Part shown: positions 51,621-63,677 of the stretch, piece by piece
Layout of the letters: each line of letters opens with the position of its first letter
Numbering within the stretch: the stretch's first letter is position 1
NCBI RefSeq assembly: GCF_000403355.2
Contig: NZ_KE159646.1
Coordinates: forward strand, 2,159,561 to 2,223,560
Source of the DNA: Adlercreutzia caecimuris B7
Lineage (GTDB): Bacteria > Actinomycetota > Coriobacteriia > Coriobacteriales > Eggerthellaceae
Length of the DNA stretch: 64,000 nucleotides
Reading direction: 5' to 3'
Position numbers and translations under genes: made by a program
Notes under the pieces: generated by a model
What the model was told of the DNA's origin: nothing
The model's input: only the letters and a program-made list of their open reading frames with translations
Database searches by the model: none

Positions 51621-54416
51621 CTATTCCTCAGCCGCTTCGACATCTCCCTCGTCGCCGTCGATGTCGTCGATGGCCAAGGATCCGTCGGTGCTCTCCTCGT
51701 CCAGCAGGTCAAGCTGGTTCTCGTCGGCGGGGCCTTCCTTCTTGGCCTTCTTCTTGCCCGTGGAGGAAATGGCCACGGCGCAAACCTTGTCCTTGTCGGC
51801 CACGTTCATCACCTTCACGCCCTGGGTGGAACGGCCAAGCTCGGAGATGCCCTTCACCGGAGTGCGCACGATGACACCCTCCTCGGATACGATCATGATC
51901 TCGTCGTCGGCGCCGACGATCTTCATAACCGCAAGCAAGCCCTTCTTGTGAGTCATGGTAATGGTGTACACGCCCTGGCCGCCGCGATGGTGCTCGGGGT
52001 ATTCCTCGATCTTCGTGCGCTTGCCATAGCCCTTCTCGGTGATCACGAACAGGTCGGTGCCGGGGCGGGCAATTTCCATGCCGAGTACGTGGGCATCGGC
52101 GGGCACGTTCATGCCGCGCACGCCCATGGTTCCGCGGCCCATGGCGCGGGCCTCGGACTCGTCCCACAGAATGGCCTTGCCGGCAGAGGACACCATGATG
52201 ACCTTCTCGCCCTTGGCCACGCGCTTCACCGAGATGAGCTCGTCATCGTCCTTCAAGTTGATGGCGATGAGCCCATCGCGGCGAGTGCGGTCGTACTGGT
52301 CCATGGAGGTCTTCTTCACGTTGCCCTGAGCCGTGGCGAACATGAGGAACTCCTCGGCGGGAAAGTCCTTCGTGGCGATGACGGCCGAGATGGACTCGCC
52401 CTTCTCCAAAGGAAGCAGGTTCACGATGGCCGTGCCGCGGGCATGGCGGCTGGCCTCGGGAATCTCGTACACCTTCAGGCGATACACCTTTCCCTTGGTG
52501 GAGAAGAACAGCATGTAGGAGTGGGTGGAGGCCACGAACAGGTGCTCCACAAAGTCGGCGTCCTTCAGGTTCACGCCCTGCATGCCCTTGCCGCCGCGCT
52601 TCTGCTGGCGGTAGGTGCTCACGGGCAGGCGCTTGATGTAGCCGGCCTTGGTCATGGTGACGACCATGTTCTCCTCGGCGATGAGATCTTCCACCTCGAT
52701 ATCCTTCGCCTCACCGGTGATGCGGGTGCGGCGGGGATTGCCGTACTTCTTCTTGATCTCCAGCAGCTCGTCCTTGATGACCTGCTTCAGCAGGCTCTCG
52801 TCGGACAGGATGCGCTTGTAGTAGGCGATCTTCTCGCGCAGCTCGGCCAGCTCTTCCTCGATCTTCTCACGCTCCAGTCCGGTCAGGCGGCGCAGGCGCA
52901 TCTCCAAGATGGCGTTGGTTTGCTTCTCGGAGAGCCCAAAGCGCTCGGTCAGGCGCGCGGCGGCTTCCTTATCCGTTTGGGACGAGCGGATGATCTGGAT
53001 GACCTCGTCGATGTTATCCAGCGCGATGATGTAGCCCTCGAGGATGTGCTCGCGCTCCTCGGCCTTGGCCAGCTCGTAGCGGGTACGACGGGTGACGACG
53101 TCCTTCTGGTGCTCGATGTAGTAGTGGAGGATCTCCTTGAGCGACAGCACGCGCGGGGTGCCGTTCACCAGGGCCAGCATGTTGGCGCCGAAGCCCACCT
53201 GCAACTGGGTGTGCTTGTACAGCTTGTTCAGCACCACCTGCGGAATGGCGTTGGACTTCAAGTCGATGATGATATCGATGCCCTTGCGGTCGGCAGCGTC
53301 GTGGATGTTGCTGATCTCGGGCAGCTTCTTGTCGCGCACGAGCTCGCCGAGCTTCTCCAGCAGGCGCTTGCGGTTCACCTGGTAGGGAATTTCCTTCACC
53401 ACGATAGAGGAGCGGCCGTTCTTCTTCTCCTCGATCTCGCACTTAGCGCGGATGGTCATGTTGCCATGGCCGGTCTCGTAGGCATCTAAAATGCCCTTCT
53501 TGCCCATGATAAGGCCGCCCGTGGGAAAGTCGGGGCCGGGCATGACGGCCATGAGCTCCTCGGTGGTGCACTCAGGGTTGTCGATCATGAGGCAGGTGGC
53601 ATCGATGGTCTCGCCCAAGTTGTGGGGCGGGATGTTCGTGGCCATGCCGACAGCGATGCCGTTGGAGCCGTTGACCAGCAGGTTCGGGAAACGGGCCGGC
53701 AGCACCGTGGGCTCTTGCAAGCTCTCGTCGTAGTTGGGCTGGAAATCAACGGTTTCCTTGTCCAGGTCGCGCAGCAGCTCCATGGCCGGCTTGTCCAGGC
53801 GGGCCTCGGTGTAACGCATGGCGGCGGCGCTATCGCCGTCGATGGAACCGAAGTTGCCGTGGCCGTCGATCAGCGGCAGGCGCAGGCTAAAGGGCTGGGC
53901 CAGGCGCACCATGGTGTCGTACACAGCGCTGTCGCCATGGGGATGGTACTTGCCGATCACGTCGCCGACGGTACGGGCCGACTTCATGTGCGGCTTGCTC
54001 GGCGTGTAGCCCGATTCGTTCATGGCGTACAGGATGCGGCGGTGCACCGGCTTCAGGCCGTCGCGCACGTCGGGCAGGGCGCGGGACACGATAACGGACA
54101 TGGAATATTCCAGGAAGGAGGTCTGCATCTCCTTGCCGAGAAACGCCGCGCGCACCGTGGTTCCCTCGCCGCCGTTGGCCCCCTCGATGATAGAGCCGTG
54201 GGGGTTCGGCATGTCCACCATCATAGAGCGAGCGCGCTCCTCCTCGGAAACGGCGTGCTCCTCATCCAGGGTGGAAGAGGCCGAGGCAATCTCGGCATCC
54301 TCGTCGCCCTCGTCGTCGGTGTCGACCTCTTCGGCCAGGTACAGCGCGTCCTCTTCGGCGGCCTCTACCCCGGACTGCTCGTCGGCGTCGAAGTTCTCGT
54401 CTTCAAAATCTGCCAT
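51621..54416 (-). CDS. gyrA: DNA gyrase subunit A
   Basis: A 931-residue breakage-reunion subunit that introduces negative supercoils with GyrB. About 80 extra acidic residues precede the conserved start ([19 protein letters not shown]). The active Tyr is in [10 protein letters not shown]. The quinolone region reads [13 protein letters not shown], with the sensitive-type Ser and Asp. The GyrA box QKRGGKG and the six-bladed C-terminal DNA-wrapping domain follow, ending in an acidic tail. It lies 11 bp after gyrB, in one operon. Confidence 0.98.
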   Translation of the reverse strand: MADFEDENFDADEQSGVEAAEEDALYLAEEVDTDDEGDEDAEIASASSTLDEEHAVSEEERARSMMVDMPNPHGSIIEGANGGEGTTVRAAFLGKEMQTSFLEYSMSVIVSRALPDVRDGLKPVHRRILYAMNESGYTPSKPHMKSARTVGDVIGKYHPHGDSAVYDTMVRLAQPFSLRLPLIDGHGNFGSIDGDSAAAMRYTEARLDKPAMELLRDLDKETVDFQPNYDESLQEPTVLPARFPNLLVNGSNGIAVGMATNIPPHNLGETIDATCLMIDNPECTTEELMAVMPGPDFPTGGLIMGKKGILDAYETGHGNMTIRAKCEIEEKKNGRSSIVVKEIPYQVNRKRLLEKLGELVRDKKLPEISNIHDAADRKGIDIIIDLKSNAIPQVVLNKLYKHTQLQVGFGANMLALVNGTPRVLSLKEILHYYIEHQKDVVTRRTRYELAKAEEREHILEGYIIALDNIDEVIQIIRSSQTDKEAAARLTERFGLSEKQTNAILEMRLRRLTGLEREKIEEELAELREKIAYYKRILSDESLLKQVIKDELLEIKKKYGNPRRTRITGEAKDIEVEDLIAEENMVVTMTKAGYIKRLPVSTYRQQKRGGKGMQGVNLKDADFVEHLFVASTHSYMLFFSTKGKVYRLKVYEIPEASRHARGTAIVNLLPLEKGESISAVIATKDFPAEEFLMFATAQGNVKKTSMDQYDRTRRDGLIAINLKDDDELISVKRVAKGEKVIMVSSAGKAILWDESEARAMGRGTMGVRGMNVPADAHVLGMEIARPGTDLFVITEKGYGKRTKIEEYPEHHRGGQGVYTITMTHKKGLLAVMKIVGADDEIMIVSEEGVIVRTPVKGISELGRSTQGVKVMNVADKDKVCAVAISSTGKKKAKKEGPADENQLDLLDEESTDGSLAIDDIDGDEGDVEAAEE

Positions 54417-54427
54417 TTAGGTTCTCC

Positions 54428-56386
<1,959 letters not shown>

Positions 56387-56538
56387 CTACATAGAAAATG
56401 CGCCCGATGCGAGCGCTGACTGAACGTCGATTATATCATGGCTAACCAATCAAACATACCGTTGTTTCAAAAAGAGGTCTGAGAATGGCTTGTATGGCGC
56501 TGTTTAAGGGGTAGTTTTAATCTCTTATGGGGAAAATA

Positions 56539-57678
56539 TCATATTTCCACTGCCTGCGGTTTGTAGGGCAGCTCAACCACGTTTGCGCGGGAAAGCATAT
56601 TTTCGTCGAAATAATCAAGGTTCGCAGTAGTGATAAACGTTTGGCTTCCCCGCTCCATCGCCTCCACCAGTGCCTCTCGGCGCCGGCCGTCCAGCTCACT
56701 CATCACATCATCAAGAAGAAGCACGGGCTTCTGATCGAGGATTTCCTCGATCACTGCCGCCTCGGCGAGCTTGTAGGCGAGCACAATGGAACGTTGCTGG
56801 CCCTGACTCGCATACAGTGAGGCGTTCTTTCCGTCAAGGAGAAAGGTGATTCCGTCGGCGTGGGGGCCAACAAGAGCGCGAGCACGACGACGCTCCTCGG
56901 CCGCGCGCGCCTCGAGCGCCGCAGATAAAGAAGCGCGGGCCTCGTCACGCGTGAAGGTTCTTGCTCGAACCCCATCACACAATGAGTCAATGTCAGCTGA
57001 GGCCCACGAGGGAGCGTATACCGTCTCAAGCAGCTCGCGGCCACCCGATATCTGCCGATACTTCTCGCTCATTGGGCCCTGCAGGCGAGCAAACAGCGCG
57101 GCACGGTAGCACGTGAGCTGCGCGCCCACTGTAACGAGCATCTCATCAATAGCGGCGACCAGCGCCGAATCGGCATCGTCCTTCAAGAGTCGATTCTTAT
57201 GCCGAACCACCTTCTCGTAGTCGCGGCGAACCGTGTGAAAATTCTTGTTCACCTGCGATCCCAGTGTATCTACCGCCGTCCGGCGCGCCGTCATCGGCCC
57301 TTTCACCAACTCTAGGTCGTCAGGGGTGAAGATGACTGAGGGAACGAGCCCTTTCAGATCCGCCGAGCGCTTTGCCTTGCCGTTGAGACGGTACTTTCGC
57401 GCCTTTTCATCTAAAAGCAACTCGACGGTCAGGTCGCGATTGCCGTCAGATACCCGCGCCTCCAAGCGCGCTGAGTCGCAGCTATGGCGAATCAGGTGCT
57501 CGGCGGTGCTATGGCGAAACGATGTCAGCGCAGTAAGCAGCTGAACCCCTTCGACAATATTGGTCTTTCCGATTCCGTTCTCCCCGACGAACACCGTGAT
57601 GTCTCCCAGGTTCGATAGATGCAGCTGGTCGTAATTGCGAAAATTCCGAAATGTCAGCTGCTCCACTCTCAGCGACAT
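56539..57678 (-). CDS. recF: DNA replication/repair protein RecF
   Basis: A 379-residue SMC-like ATPase that loads RecA at gaps. Walker A (FVGENGIGKTNIVEG), ABC signature (ASQGQQRSIVLAYKLAE), Walker B (KPVLLLDDVMSELD) and the late D-loop/His region (QTFITTANLDYF) are all intact. It starts 84 bp after dnaN and precedes gyrB, the usual origin-side order. Confidence 0.97.
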   Translation of the reverse strand: MSLRVEQLTFRNFRNYDQLHLSNLGDITVFVGENGIGKTNIVEGVQLLTALTSFRHSTAEHLIRHSCDSARLEARVSDGNRDLTVELLLDEKARKYRLNGKAKRSADLKGLVPSVIFTPDDLELVKGPMTARRTAVDTLGSQVNKNFHTVRRDYEKVVRHKNRLLKDDADSALVAAIDEMLVTVGAQLTCYRAALFARLQGPMSEKYRQISGGRELLETVYAPSWASADIDSLCDGVRARTFTRDEARASLSAALEARAAEERRRARALVGPHADGITFLLDGKNASLYASQGQQRSIVLAYKLAEAAVIEEILDQKPVLLLDDVMSELDGRRREALVEAMERGSQTFITTANLDYFDENMLSRANVVELPYKPQAVEI

Positions 57679-57762
57679 TTCTCAGCCGATCTTCCGTTGG
57701 AATGACTGAGGCAAAGGGCAACTCCACAGATGACAAGGAAGCGTTCCACGTGAAACATATTC

Positions 57763-58863
57763 TTAGGAAATGCGCACCGGCATGACGAGATAGAGGAAAT
57801 TCTCGGGCGCGAGGGCGCGGAAGATGCCGGGCTTGAGGGAAGATTGCACCTCAAGGTAAACCTCGTCAGTGGCGATGGATCCGAGGCCGTCCAGCACATA
57901 GGCATAGTTGAAGGCAATTTCCACATCCTCACCCTCCACTGTACAAGCGAGAATCTCCTGGGCACTACCCACATCCTGAGAGGCGGCGGTCAGCTGCGTG
58001 GTCTGGGAGGCAGCATTCAAATCGAATCGCACCGGCGAAGCGTTCGAGCCGAGCAAGGAAGCGCGGCGCACACTAGCCACGAGCTTATCCACTTCAATAG
58101 TAGCGCGCGTCGTATAGGAGTCGGGCAGAAGCTGCTTGTAGTTGGGGAAATTACCCTCAATGCGACGATTGATGAACACGGTATCCTCGCATGTCACCAC
58201 AATCTGATTGTCAGCCAGAGCGAGGGAGACGGGAGATTCGGTCTTGGGCAGCGATGCAATCTCCGAAAGGAACGAACCCGAGATGACCGCCTGGAACTCG
58301 TCGGCTGTCGCGTCGGGCAGGGCAGCATCGGTGATGGCAAGCCGATACGAGTCGGTCGCCACCATGCGCAGCACCCCGCCTTCCAGGGTGATGAGCACAC
58401 CGGTGAGGATGGCGCGACTCTCGTCTTTCGACACAACACGCGATACGCGCTTCACCATCAAGGAGAACTGCTGGAACGGGATCTCAATACGCTGATGAGT
58501 CTCCACGCGGGGGAAGCCGGGGAAATCCTCGGCATTCAGCGCACGGATGGAGAACGACGAGGTGTCGCAGGTAATAAACGCCTGATCTTCGGTGGCCTCA
58601 ACATGAACGGCGGCGTCAGGCAAGTTCTTCACAATCTCGGAGAACAGCTTGCCCGGGACTACCGTCCGCCCCTCCTCCTCGACAAGCGCTGCCACAGAGT
58701 ACTGGATAGAGAGCTCCAGGTCGGTCGCCTGCAAAACGATCTTGTCACCTGTCGCCTCGATGAGGATGCCCGACAAGACCGGCAAAGTTGAACGGGTCGA
58801 CACACCCTTCAACACGATCGAGAGGGCATTGGCAAGCTCGGTGCGGTTGATACTCAGCTTCAC
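57763..58863 (-). CDS. dnaN: DNA polymerase III sliding clamp (beta subunit)
   Basis: A 366-residue ring subunit of three similar domains (about 1-120, 130-245, 250-366) that tethers polymerase to DNA. Landmarks: MKLSINRTELANALSIVLKG, STLPVLSGILIEA, VVPGKLFSEIVKNLP, the hydrophobic cleft MVATDSYRLA, and the C-terminus YLVMPVRIS. The GTG start at 58863 has AAGGAAAGG upstream. It is the first gene of the leftward dnaN-recF-gyrB-gyrA block and faces the origin. Confidence 0.97.
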   Translation of the reverse strand: MKLSINRTELANALSIVLKGVSTRSTLPVLSGILIEATGDKIVLQATDLELSIQYSVAALVEEEGRTVVPGKLFSEIVKNLPDAAVHVEATEDQAFITCDTSSFSIRALNAEDFPGFPRVETHQRIEIPFQQFSLMVKRVSRVVSKDESRAILTGVLITLEGGVLRMVATDSYRLAITDAALPDATADEFQAVISGSFLSEIASLPKTESPVSLALADNQIVVTCEDTVFINRRIEGNFPNYKQLLPDSYTTRATIEVDKLVASVRRASLLGSNASPVRFDLNAASQTTQLTAASQDVGSAQEILACTVEGEDVEIAFNYAYVLDGLGSIATDEVYLEVQSSLKPGIFRALAPENFLYLVMPVRIS

Positions 58864-59642
58864 GACAGAACCTTTCCTTGGAGACGGGAAAATGCACACC
58901 ACCGTAGTGATCTCACGAGAGTAAAGTGGCGATATTATACCGCTGCGCTTGCCGACTGCAGCATTCAAAGAAGAGGTTCCTCGGCAGAAGCATGGGCGCA
59001 CACCAACGTGTCGATCACCCTCGTGGAGGGACGAAGCAAAGTTTCCACTTACCCAATGGTGGAAACTGTGGAAAACTCCACCTTTTCCCAGAACGAGGCG
59101 GGGGATGCGCGGTTTTCAACCTCAGTGGAAAACATCCTTCCTTGCCCACAGCAGCTAAAGAGCCGTTTAGAACCTTCTAAACCCACTTATAAAACCACCT
59201 GTGATCAGGTAAAATATATTCTCTTCATATTCAGGGATCGAAGTCTCATACCAATGTTCGCTCTTTACCCACACACTCTCTAAACGAGAGGAACTTCCTG
59301 TCAGATTCAACCAGAAAAGACAAGTTATCCCCTTTTGTCAAGAATTTTCTTCAAAGTTTTTCACCATGATGTCCTTTGCTCTCCCTCTGAGAATCCCCTT
59401 TTATTCAATGTTTTCCACTTTCGTTGAATTTTTTGTTCATAACTATGAATCTTGGTGAAAAACGCAGGTGAGTTATTGAAGAGTTTTCAACAAATACTGA
59501 ACTAATGGTGGATTATTCACCACTGGCCATGAAAACAGCTGATAAGTTGCGTGCATTGCCTTGAAACACGGTACAATGGCGGTGAATTTCTTCCGAAAAA
59601 CATTGAATACGAAACGGACACCACGGAACGAGATTGAACACC
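58864..59642. other. oriC: Probable chromosomal origin of replication (oriC)
   Basis: A 779-bp gene-free, AT-rich region between divergent dnaN and the GHKL protein gene. DnaA-box-like 9-mers (consensus TTATCCACA): TGTGGAAAA 59067, AGTGGAAAA 59124, TTATCCCCT 59325, TTTTTCACC 59357, TTTTCCACT 59411, GGTGAAAAA 59454, TTATTCACC 59513. None is a perfect Escherichia coli box; the common form here is TT(T/A)T(C/T)CACC/T. AT-richest parts are 59205-59250 and 59330-59450, candidates for unwinding. Assignment rests on gene context and box density. Confidence 0.75.
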
Positions 59643-60734
59643 ATGGAAACAAAGCCCCCTTCGCAGAGCCCCAACGCCCCCTTCGACTATTCGTTCGTCG
59701 ATACGGTGGGAAACATCGCTATCTACGACGACCTGCTCAGCGGCCCGCGGGTCGTCAAAGTGCAACCGGCGGACACGGCAACTTACATCGAGTCTCTCGC
59801 CAGCGGAATTTACGAGTACGCCCGCGAGGCTGGGGGGTCTATCCCTTATACGGTCATCCGCGAGGTGTCGGAGAACTTCATTCACGCTCAATTTAAGGAA
59901 GTGCTCGTCACAATCCGAGATCATGGTAACACCATCAGTTTCGCCGACCATGGGCCTGGCATCCCCTCGAAGGAGAAAGCCCAGATGCCCGGATTCTCCT
60001 CCGCAGTTGAGCCGATGCGAAACTACATTCGCGGAGTAGGATCGGGGCTCCCCATCGTGCGGGAGTATCTCGAATCCTCTCACGGAACCATTACTATTGA
60101 GGACAATCTGGGGACGGGGGCCGTCGTCACGATCAGCCTCGCCCGAGGAGCCGACGAGGAGCTCGAGGAGCCCTTCGACAAGAGCGGCCTCGGCCGGCAA
60201 GATCCGTTCCAAGCTCCAATCCAGGCTCCGATGACCCCCTACGGTGCGCCGCAGGCCGGTGTGCCCATTCCGGAAGCCAGCGGCAGCGTGTTCCCCGCGC
60301 AAACAGTGGCGCCGGCCTATCCCTATAGCGCGCCGGTCACTTGCCCGCCGACATCTCCCTACCCCGCAGCGGGCAATCCCTATGGCACGGCAGCGGCGCA
60401 GCCTTACCCCCAGGCCACCTACCCCCCGACCGCTGGACAACCCTACGGTGCGGCACCCTACCCCGCACCCTACCCCCCTTACGGCAGCGCGCCGGCTTAC
60501 GGCCAGGCGCCCCCAATGCCCGCACCGGCGCTGAACGAGAAGGAGCGACTGTATTTGAAGATGCTCGCCTCTGAAGGGCCGCTCGGACCCACCGAGATGG
60601 CGAAGCTCACTGACGGCAAGCCAAATACCGTATTCTACGCCTTCGAACGGCTCGAGCAAGCGGGGCTGATTCAAAAGATGGGCAAGCAGCGATCGCTGAC
60701 GCCCTACGGCCAGCAGGTAGCCCAGAACCTGTAG
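59643..60734 (+). CDS. GHKL ATPase-domain protein with Pro/Tyr-rich linker and C-terminal winged helix
   Basis: A 363-residue protein. Residues about 45-165 are a complete histidine-kinase-like ATPase fold: N box IREVSENFIHAQF, G1 FADHGPGIPS, G2 RGVGSGLPIVREYLE, G3 GTGAVVTISL. There is no phospho-acceptor His domain. Residues about 185-290 form a low-complexity Pro/Tyr/Ala/Gly linker (YPYSAPVTCPPTSPYP and similar). The last 70 (LNEKERLYLKMLASEGPLGP through PYGQQVAQN) look like a MarR/wHTH DNA-binding domain. It sits between the origin and dnaA, 84 bp before dnaA and co-directional. A role in origin or dnaA control is inferred. The ATG at 59643 is preferred; a TTG at 59634 is possible. Confidence 0.8.
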   Translation: METKPPSQSPNAPFDYSFVDTVGNIAIYDDLLSGPRVVKVQPADTATYIESLASGIYEYAREAGGSIPYTVIREVSENFIHAQFKEVLVTIRDHGNTISFADHGPGIPSKEKAQMPGFSSAVEPMRNYIRGVGSGLPIVREYLESSHGTITIEDNLGTGAVVTISLARGADEELEEPFDKSGLGRQDPFQAPIQAPMTPYGAPQAGVPIPEASGSVFPAQTVAPAYPYSAPVTCPPTSPYPAAGNPYGTAAAQPYPQATYPPTAGQPYGAAPYPAPYPPYGSAPAYGQAPPMPAPALNEKERLYLKMLASEGPLGPTEMAKLTDGKPNTVFYAFERLEQAGLIQKMGKQRSLTPYGQQVAQNL

Positions 60735-60818
60735 CAACGGCCCGAGCGTTTGTTTTTGCTAGAATAAACTGCACGCGTCTTGCCAAGCAGGCAGACAGCA
60801 ACGGTAAAGGGAACAAGT

Positions 60819-62483
60819 ATGGACAGCGAGAAACTCAATGAACAGTGGAGGGCCATCAGCGCCCAAGTGAGCTCTTATGCCGACATGGACGCCTCCCAGG
60901 TGAGCGCCTTTTTCTCGCGTCTCGAACCCCAGGCTATGAGTGACTCCTTCCTCATGTTGACCGCCGACAACGATTTCATCAAGTCGTGGGTCGAACAGCA
61001 TTACGTCGAGCCCATCCAACGAGCGCTGCGCGACTTGACGGGCGTTCAGTTCGTCGTGGCCGTAGCAGTGGACCCGACCCAAGAAGCCCGAAAAGCCGCA
61101 TCGGCAACCGTAACCGCGCCCGCCGCCGGCAACGCGGCTACGGCACCGGCGGCAGGTGCGGTTACGACACCGGTAGTGCCCCCCGCCCCGCCCGCAACGG
61201 GCGCGGCCGCAACACCGGCAGTGCCCCCCGCGCCGGCGCCGGGCCAGGCAGGGGCGCTTGGGCGGGCAACACCCCTCCCACCCTCTTCCCCTATGGGCAC
61301 CGCTCCGCTGTCGACAGCCCCCCAACCTTATATGCCCCCCTACGATGAAGCGGCCGTGATCGACCATTACTCTCCTCAACCAGCGCCAGAAGCCGCAACA
61401 GGGGGCGCCTCAAGACCCAGCTGCTCCACTTCCTCGTTGACCTTCGGCAACTTCGTCATTGGGGATTCAAACCGCATGGCCTACTCCATGGCCGTCGAGG
61501 TAGCCGAATCCCCTGGCCGCAGCCCGCTGAACCCCCTGTTCATCTATGGAAAGAGCGGATTGGGCAAAACTCATCTCATGCGGGCGATTCAAAACTACAT
61601 TGAGGAAACACGGCCGGGCATGCGCACGGTGTACGCCGACTCGGCCGACTTTCTCTCCAAGCATGTCGAGGCGGCGCGGGCTCACGACCGAGAGAAATCG
61701 AGTTACAAGGATTTCAAGACCTACTACGAGGAAGCGGACGTACTGCTGATCGACGACGTACAGTACCTGCAGGGGAAAACCCAGACCCTCGATATCGTCT
61801 TCCAGCTGTTCAACACCCTCACCGCCCAGGGGAAGCAGGTTGTCCTCTCGGCGGATCGCATGCCGAAGAACATCGGCATCGACGAGCGCTACTATTCGCG
61901 TTTCTCCGCTGGCGGAGTGATTGACATCCAGCCACCCGAGATCGAAACGAAGCTCGGAATTGTCAAATCGTTCGCCGACGAGTACAGCCGGAGCGAGGGG
62001 TTGGGCAACTTCACCCTGGCCAGCGATATCCAGATGTACATCGCCGAGAATTCGAGCTCCAACATCCGCGAGTTGAAAAGCGCCGTCACCAAGGTCATCT
62101 ACCAGATGATGCTGTTCAACCGTGCAGACATGACCGTCGAGGAAGTGCGCACGCTCCTGGAGAATCACTTTTCGGGGGGACCGTCGCGGAACCTCTCCAT
62201 TGAGGACATCCAGCGTGCTGTTGAATCGTTCTTCAAGGTGAGCCGAAGTGACCTCGTGGGCCCGAAGCGTTCCCGATCGGTCGTGTACCCACGTCAGATC
62301 GCTATCTACCTATGCCGGCAGCTCCTCGATCTGCCCTATAACGATATCGGAAAGAAGTTCAACCGAGACCACTCCACCGCCATGCACTCGGTAGCCAGCG
62401 TCGAGGAGATGCTGAAGGACAACCGAGGCGTGCAGGAGGAGATTGAGGCACTCCAGAAGATCATTAGCGAATACAGTGAGTAA
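60819..62483 (+). CDS. dnaA: Chromosomal replication initiator DnaA
   Basis: A 554-residue initiator that binds DnaA boxes and melts the origin. Domain I is residues 1-85, domain II is a long Ala/Pro-rich linker (about 85-205), domain III is AAA+ with Walker A (FIYGKSGLGKTHLM) and Walker B (VLLIDDVQYL), and domain IV ends with the DnaA signature NRDHSTAMHSV (slight change from the usual DHTTVMHA). The ATG at 60819 follows AAAGGGAAC. It reads away from the origin in the same direction as rpmH, opposite to dnaN. Confidence 0.98.
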   Translation: MDSEKLNEQWRAISAQVSSYADMDASQVSAFFSRLEPQAMSDSFLMLTADNDFIKSWVEQHYVEPIQRALRDLTGVQFVVAVAVDPTQEARKAASATVTAPAAGNAATAPAAGAVTTPVVPPAPPATGAAATPAVPPAPAPGQAGALGRATPLPPSSPMGTAPLSTAPQPYMPPYDEAAVIDHYSPQPAPEAATGGASRPSCSTSSLTFGNFVIGDSNRMAYSMAVEVAESPGRSPLNPLFIYGKSGLGKTHLMRAIQNYIEETRPGMRTVYADSADFLSKHVEAARAHDREKSSYKDFKTYYEEADVLLIDDVQYLQGKTQTLDIVFQLFNTLTAQGKQVVLSADRMPKNIGIDERYYSRFSAGGVIDIQPPEIETKLGIVKSFADEYSRSEGLGNFTLASDIQMYIAENSSSNIRELKSAVTKVIYQMMLFNRADMTVEEVRTLLENHFSGGPSRNLSIEDIQRAVESFFKVSRSDLVGPKRSRSVVYPRQIAIYLCRQLLDLPYNDIGKKFNRDHSTAMHSVASVEEMLKDNRGVQEEIEALQKIISEYSE

Positions 62484-62535
62484 GCGGTGCGTAGAAGGCG
62501 AATTCACACTGGAAAGGGTGGGCATAACTCCGGTT

Positions 62536-62544
62536 TTATCCACG
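62536..62544 (+). promoter_or_regulatory. DnaA box downstream of dnaA
   Basis: TTATCCACG, one mismatch from the consensus, lies 53 bp beyond the dnaA stop in the 406-bp gap before rpmH. It could be a second origin half or an autoregulatory site. The rest of the gap, apart from the rpmH promoter, shows nothing else recognisable. Confidence 0.45.
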
Positions 62545-62821
62545 ACGGGAAAGAGGGCGACGGGCCGGATTTCCCAAAATAGTGGATTGCAGGTACAGGA
62601 AACGAACGGGTTTGGCACATACTGTTTCCTTGATCGACCTGCGAGAACAACAAGTTCTCAGCCAATCCACCATGCTTATTACCACCACTATCCTTTTAAG
62701 AAAGAAAAGGAGCAAAAGCTATCCCTCTCGATGTGAGTGTTCGGGTAAGGTGGAAGACGTTACATCGACACGTTCGCCGACGGGGTTTAATAGCCTTTAC
62801 GATTTCACCGAGAGTTCCCCG

Positions 62822-62849
62822 TTGACAGGGTTTGTCTGTGGTATATAAT
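62822..62849 (+). promoter_or_regulatory. Strong sigma-70 promoter of rpmH
   Basis: TTGACA at 62822-62827 and TATAAT at 62844-62849, both perfect consensus, with a 16-bp spacer, 40 bp before the rpmH start codon. Expected to drive rpmH-rnpA-yidD-yidC. Confidence 0.85.
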
Positions 62850-62889
62850 TTGAAAGCTATTCTTTGAACCATGAAAGGGAAAGAAAACA

Positions 62890-63024
62890 ATGAAACGCAC
62901 CTATCAACCGAACAAACGCAAGCGCGCCAAGTGCCACGGCTTCCGTGCCCGCATGTCCACCAAGGGCGGCCGCGCTGTTCTCGCTTCCCGTCGTGCTAAG
63001 GGGCGTAAGCGTCTCACCGTCTAA
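62890..63024 (+). CDS. rpmH: 50S ribosomal protein L34
   Basis: A 44-residue basic ribosomal protein ([14 protein letters not shown] through [10 protein letters not shown]), full length and typical of the family. It begins the rpmH-rnpA-yidD-yidC operon; GGGAAAGAAAA precedes the ATG. Confidence 0.98.
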   Translation: MKRTYQPNKRKRAKCHGFRARMSTKGGRAVLASRRAKGRKRLTV

Positions 63025-63038
63025 GGAAGAAATCAGGC

Positions 63039-63422
63039 GTGGAAACTATCACCTCCAGCACTGAAATCTCCCAGCTCTTTTCCTCTGGTAAGCGGATCAA
63101 GACACCGTATGTGACGTTTATCGTAGGAGAGCGGGCCTCGGACACACAACGAGGTGCAGACGAGCAACACGACCAGTGCGGTCGTGTTGCTTTTATTGCA
63201 GGAAAGAAGTTGGGCAATGCAGTGTGGCGCAATAGTGCTAAACGGCGTATGCGTGCCCTCTGCGGCGAGATGGGGGGTCCCTGGCCGGGAAAAGACGTTA
63301 TTTTTCTCGCGCGGGGAGCAGTGTGCAGGGCGTCTTATCAGGATGTTTCACGAAGCTGCGAGCAGGTGCAGCGCCGATTGGAATCCTGTAGGGAGGACCG
63401 TGCCCATGAAGAAGGTCGTTGA
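63039..63422 (+). CDS. rnpA: Ribonuclease P protein component
   Basis: A 127-residue protein subunit of RNase P, which matures tRNA 5' ends. The RNR motif region reads [19 protein letters not shown], and [16 protein letters not shown] is the N-terminal RNA-binding strand. The start is a GTG at 63039, 14 bp after rpmH, with AAGGAAGA upstream. Its 3' end overlaps yidD by 17 bp. Confidence 0.95.
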   Translation: METITSSTEISQLFSSGKRIKTPYVTFIVGERASDTQRGADEQHDQCGRVAFIAGKKLGNAVWRNSAKRRMRALCGEMGGPWPGKDVIFLARGAVCRASYQDVSRSCEQVQRRLESCREDRAHEEGR

Positions 63423-63648
63423 GGTTGCAAAGAAGGTTCCGACCTTATTCGCCGTAGGCCTCATCATGTTCTACCGTATGGCTATATCCCCCCTGCTTCC
63501 GCCTGCCTGCCGGTTTGTTCCTACCTGCTCGGAATACGGCCTGATCGCTTTTAAGCGCTATGGTTTCCGCAAAGGGTTTGTGCTGACGGTGAAACGGATA
63601 CTAAAATGCCGCCCCGGCGGCCCCTGCGGATACGATCCCGTGCCGTAG
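63406..63648 (+). CDS. yidD: Membrane protein insertion efficiency factor YidD
   Basis: An 80-residue small membrane-associated protein that aids YidC-dependent insertion. The signature [19 protein letters not shown] and [13 protein letters not shown] are intact. The ATG at 63406 overlaps the end of rnpA and follows GGGAGGA. A GTG two codons upstream is an alternative start. Confidence 0.95.
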   Translation: MKKVVEVAKKVPTLFAVGLIMFYRMAISPLLPPACRFVPTCSEYGLIAFKRYGFRKGFVLTVKRILKCRPGGPCGYDPVP

Positions 63649-63677
63649 GTCGTCGGATTAAGAAGGGTTGAAACACT

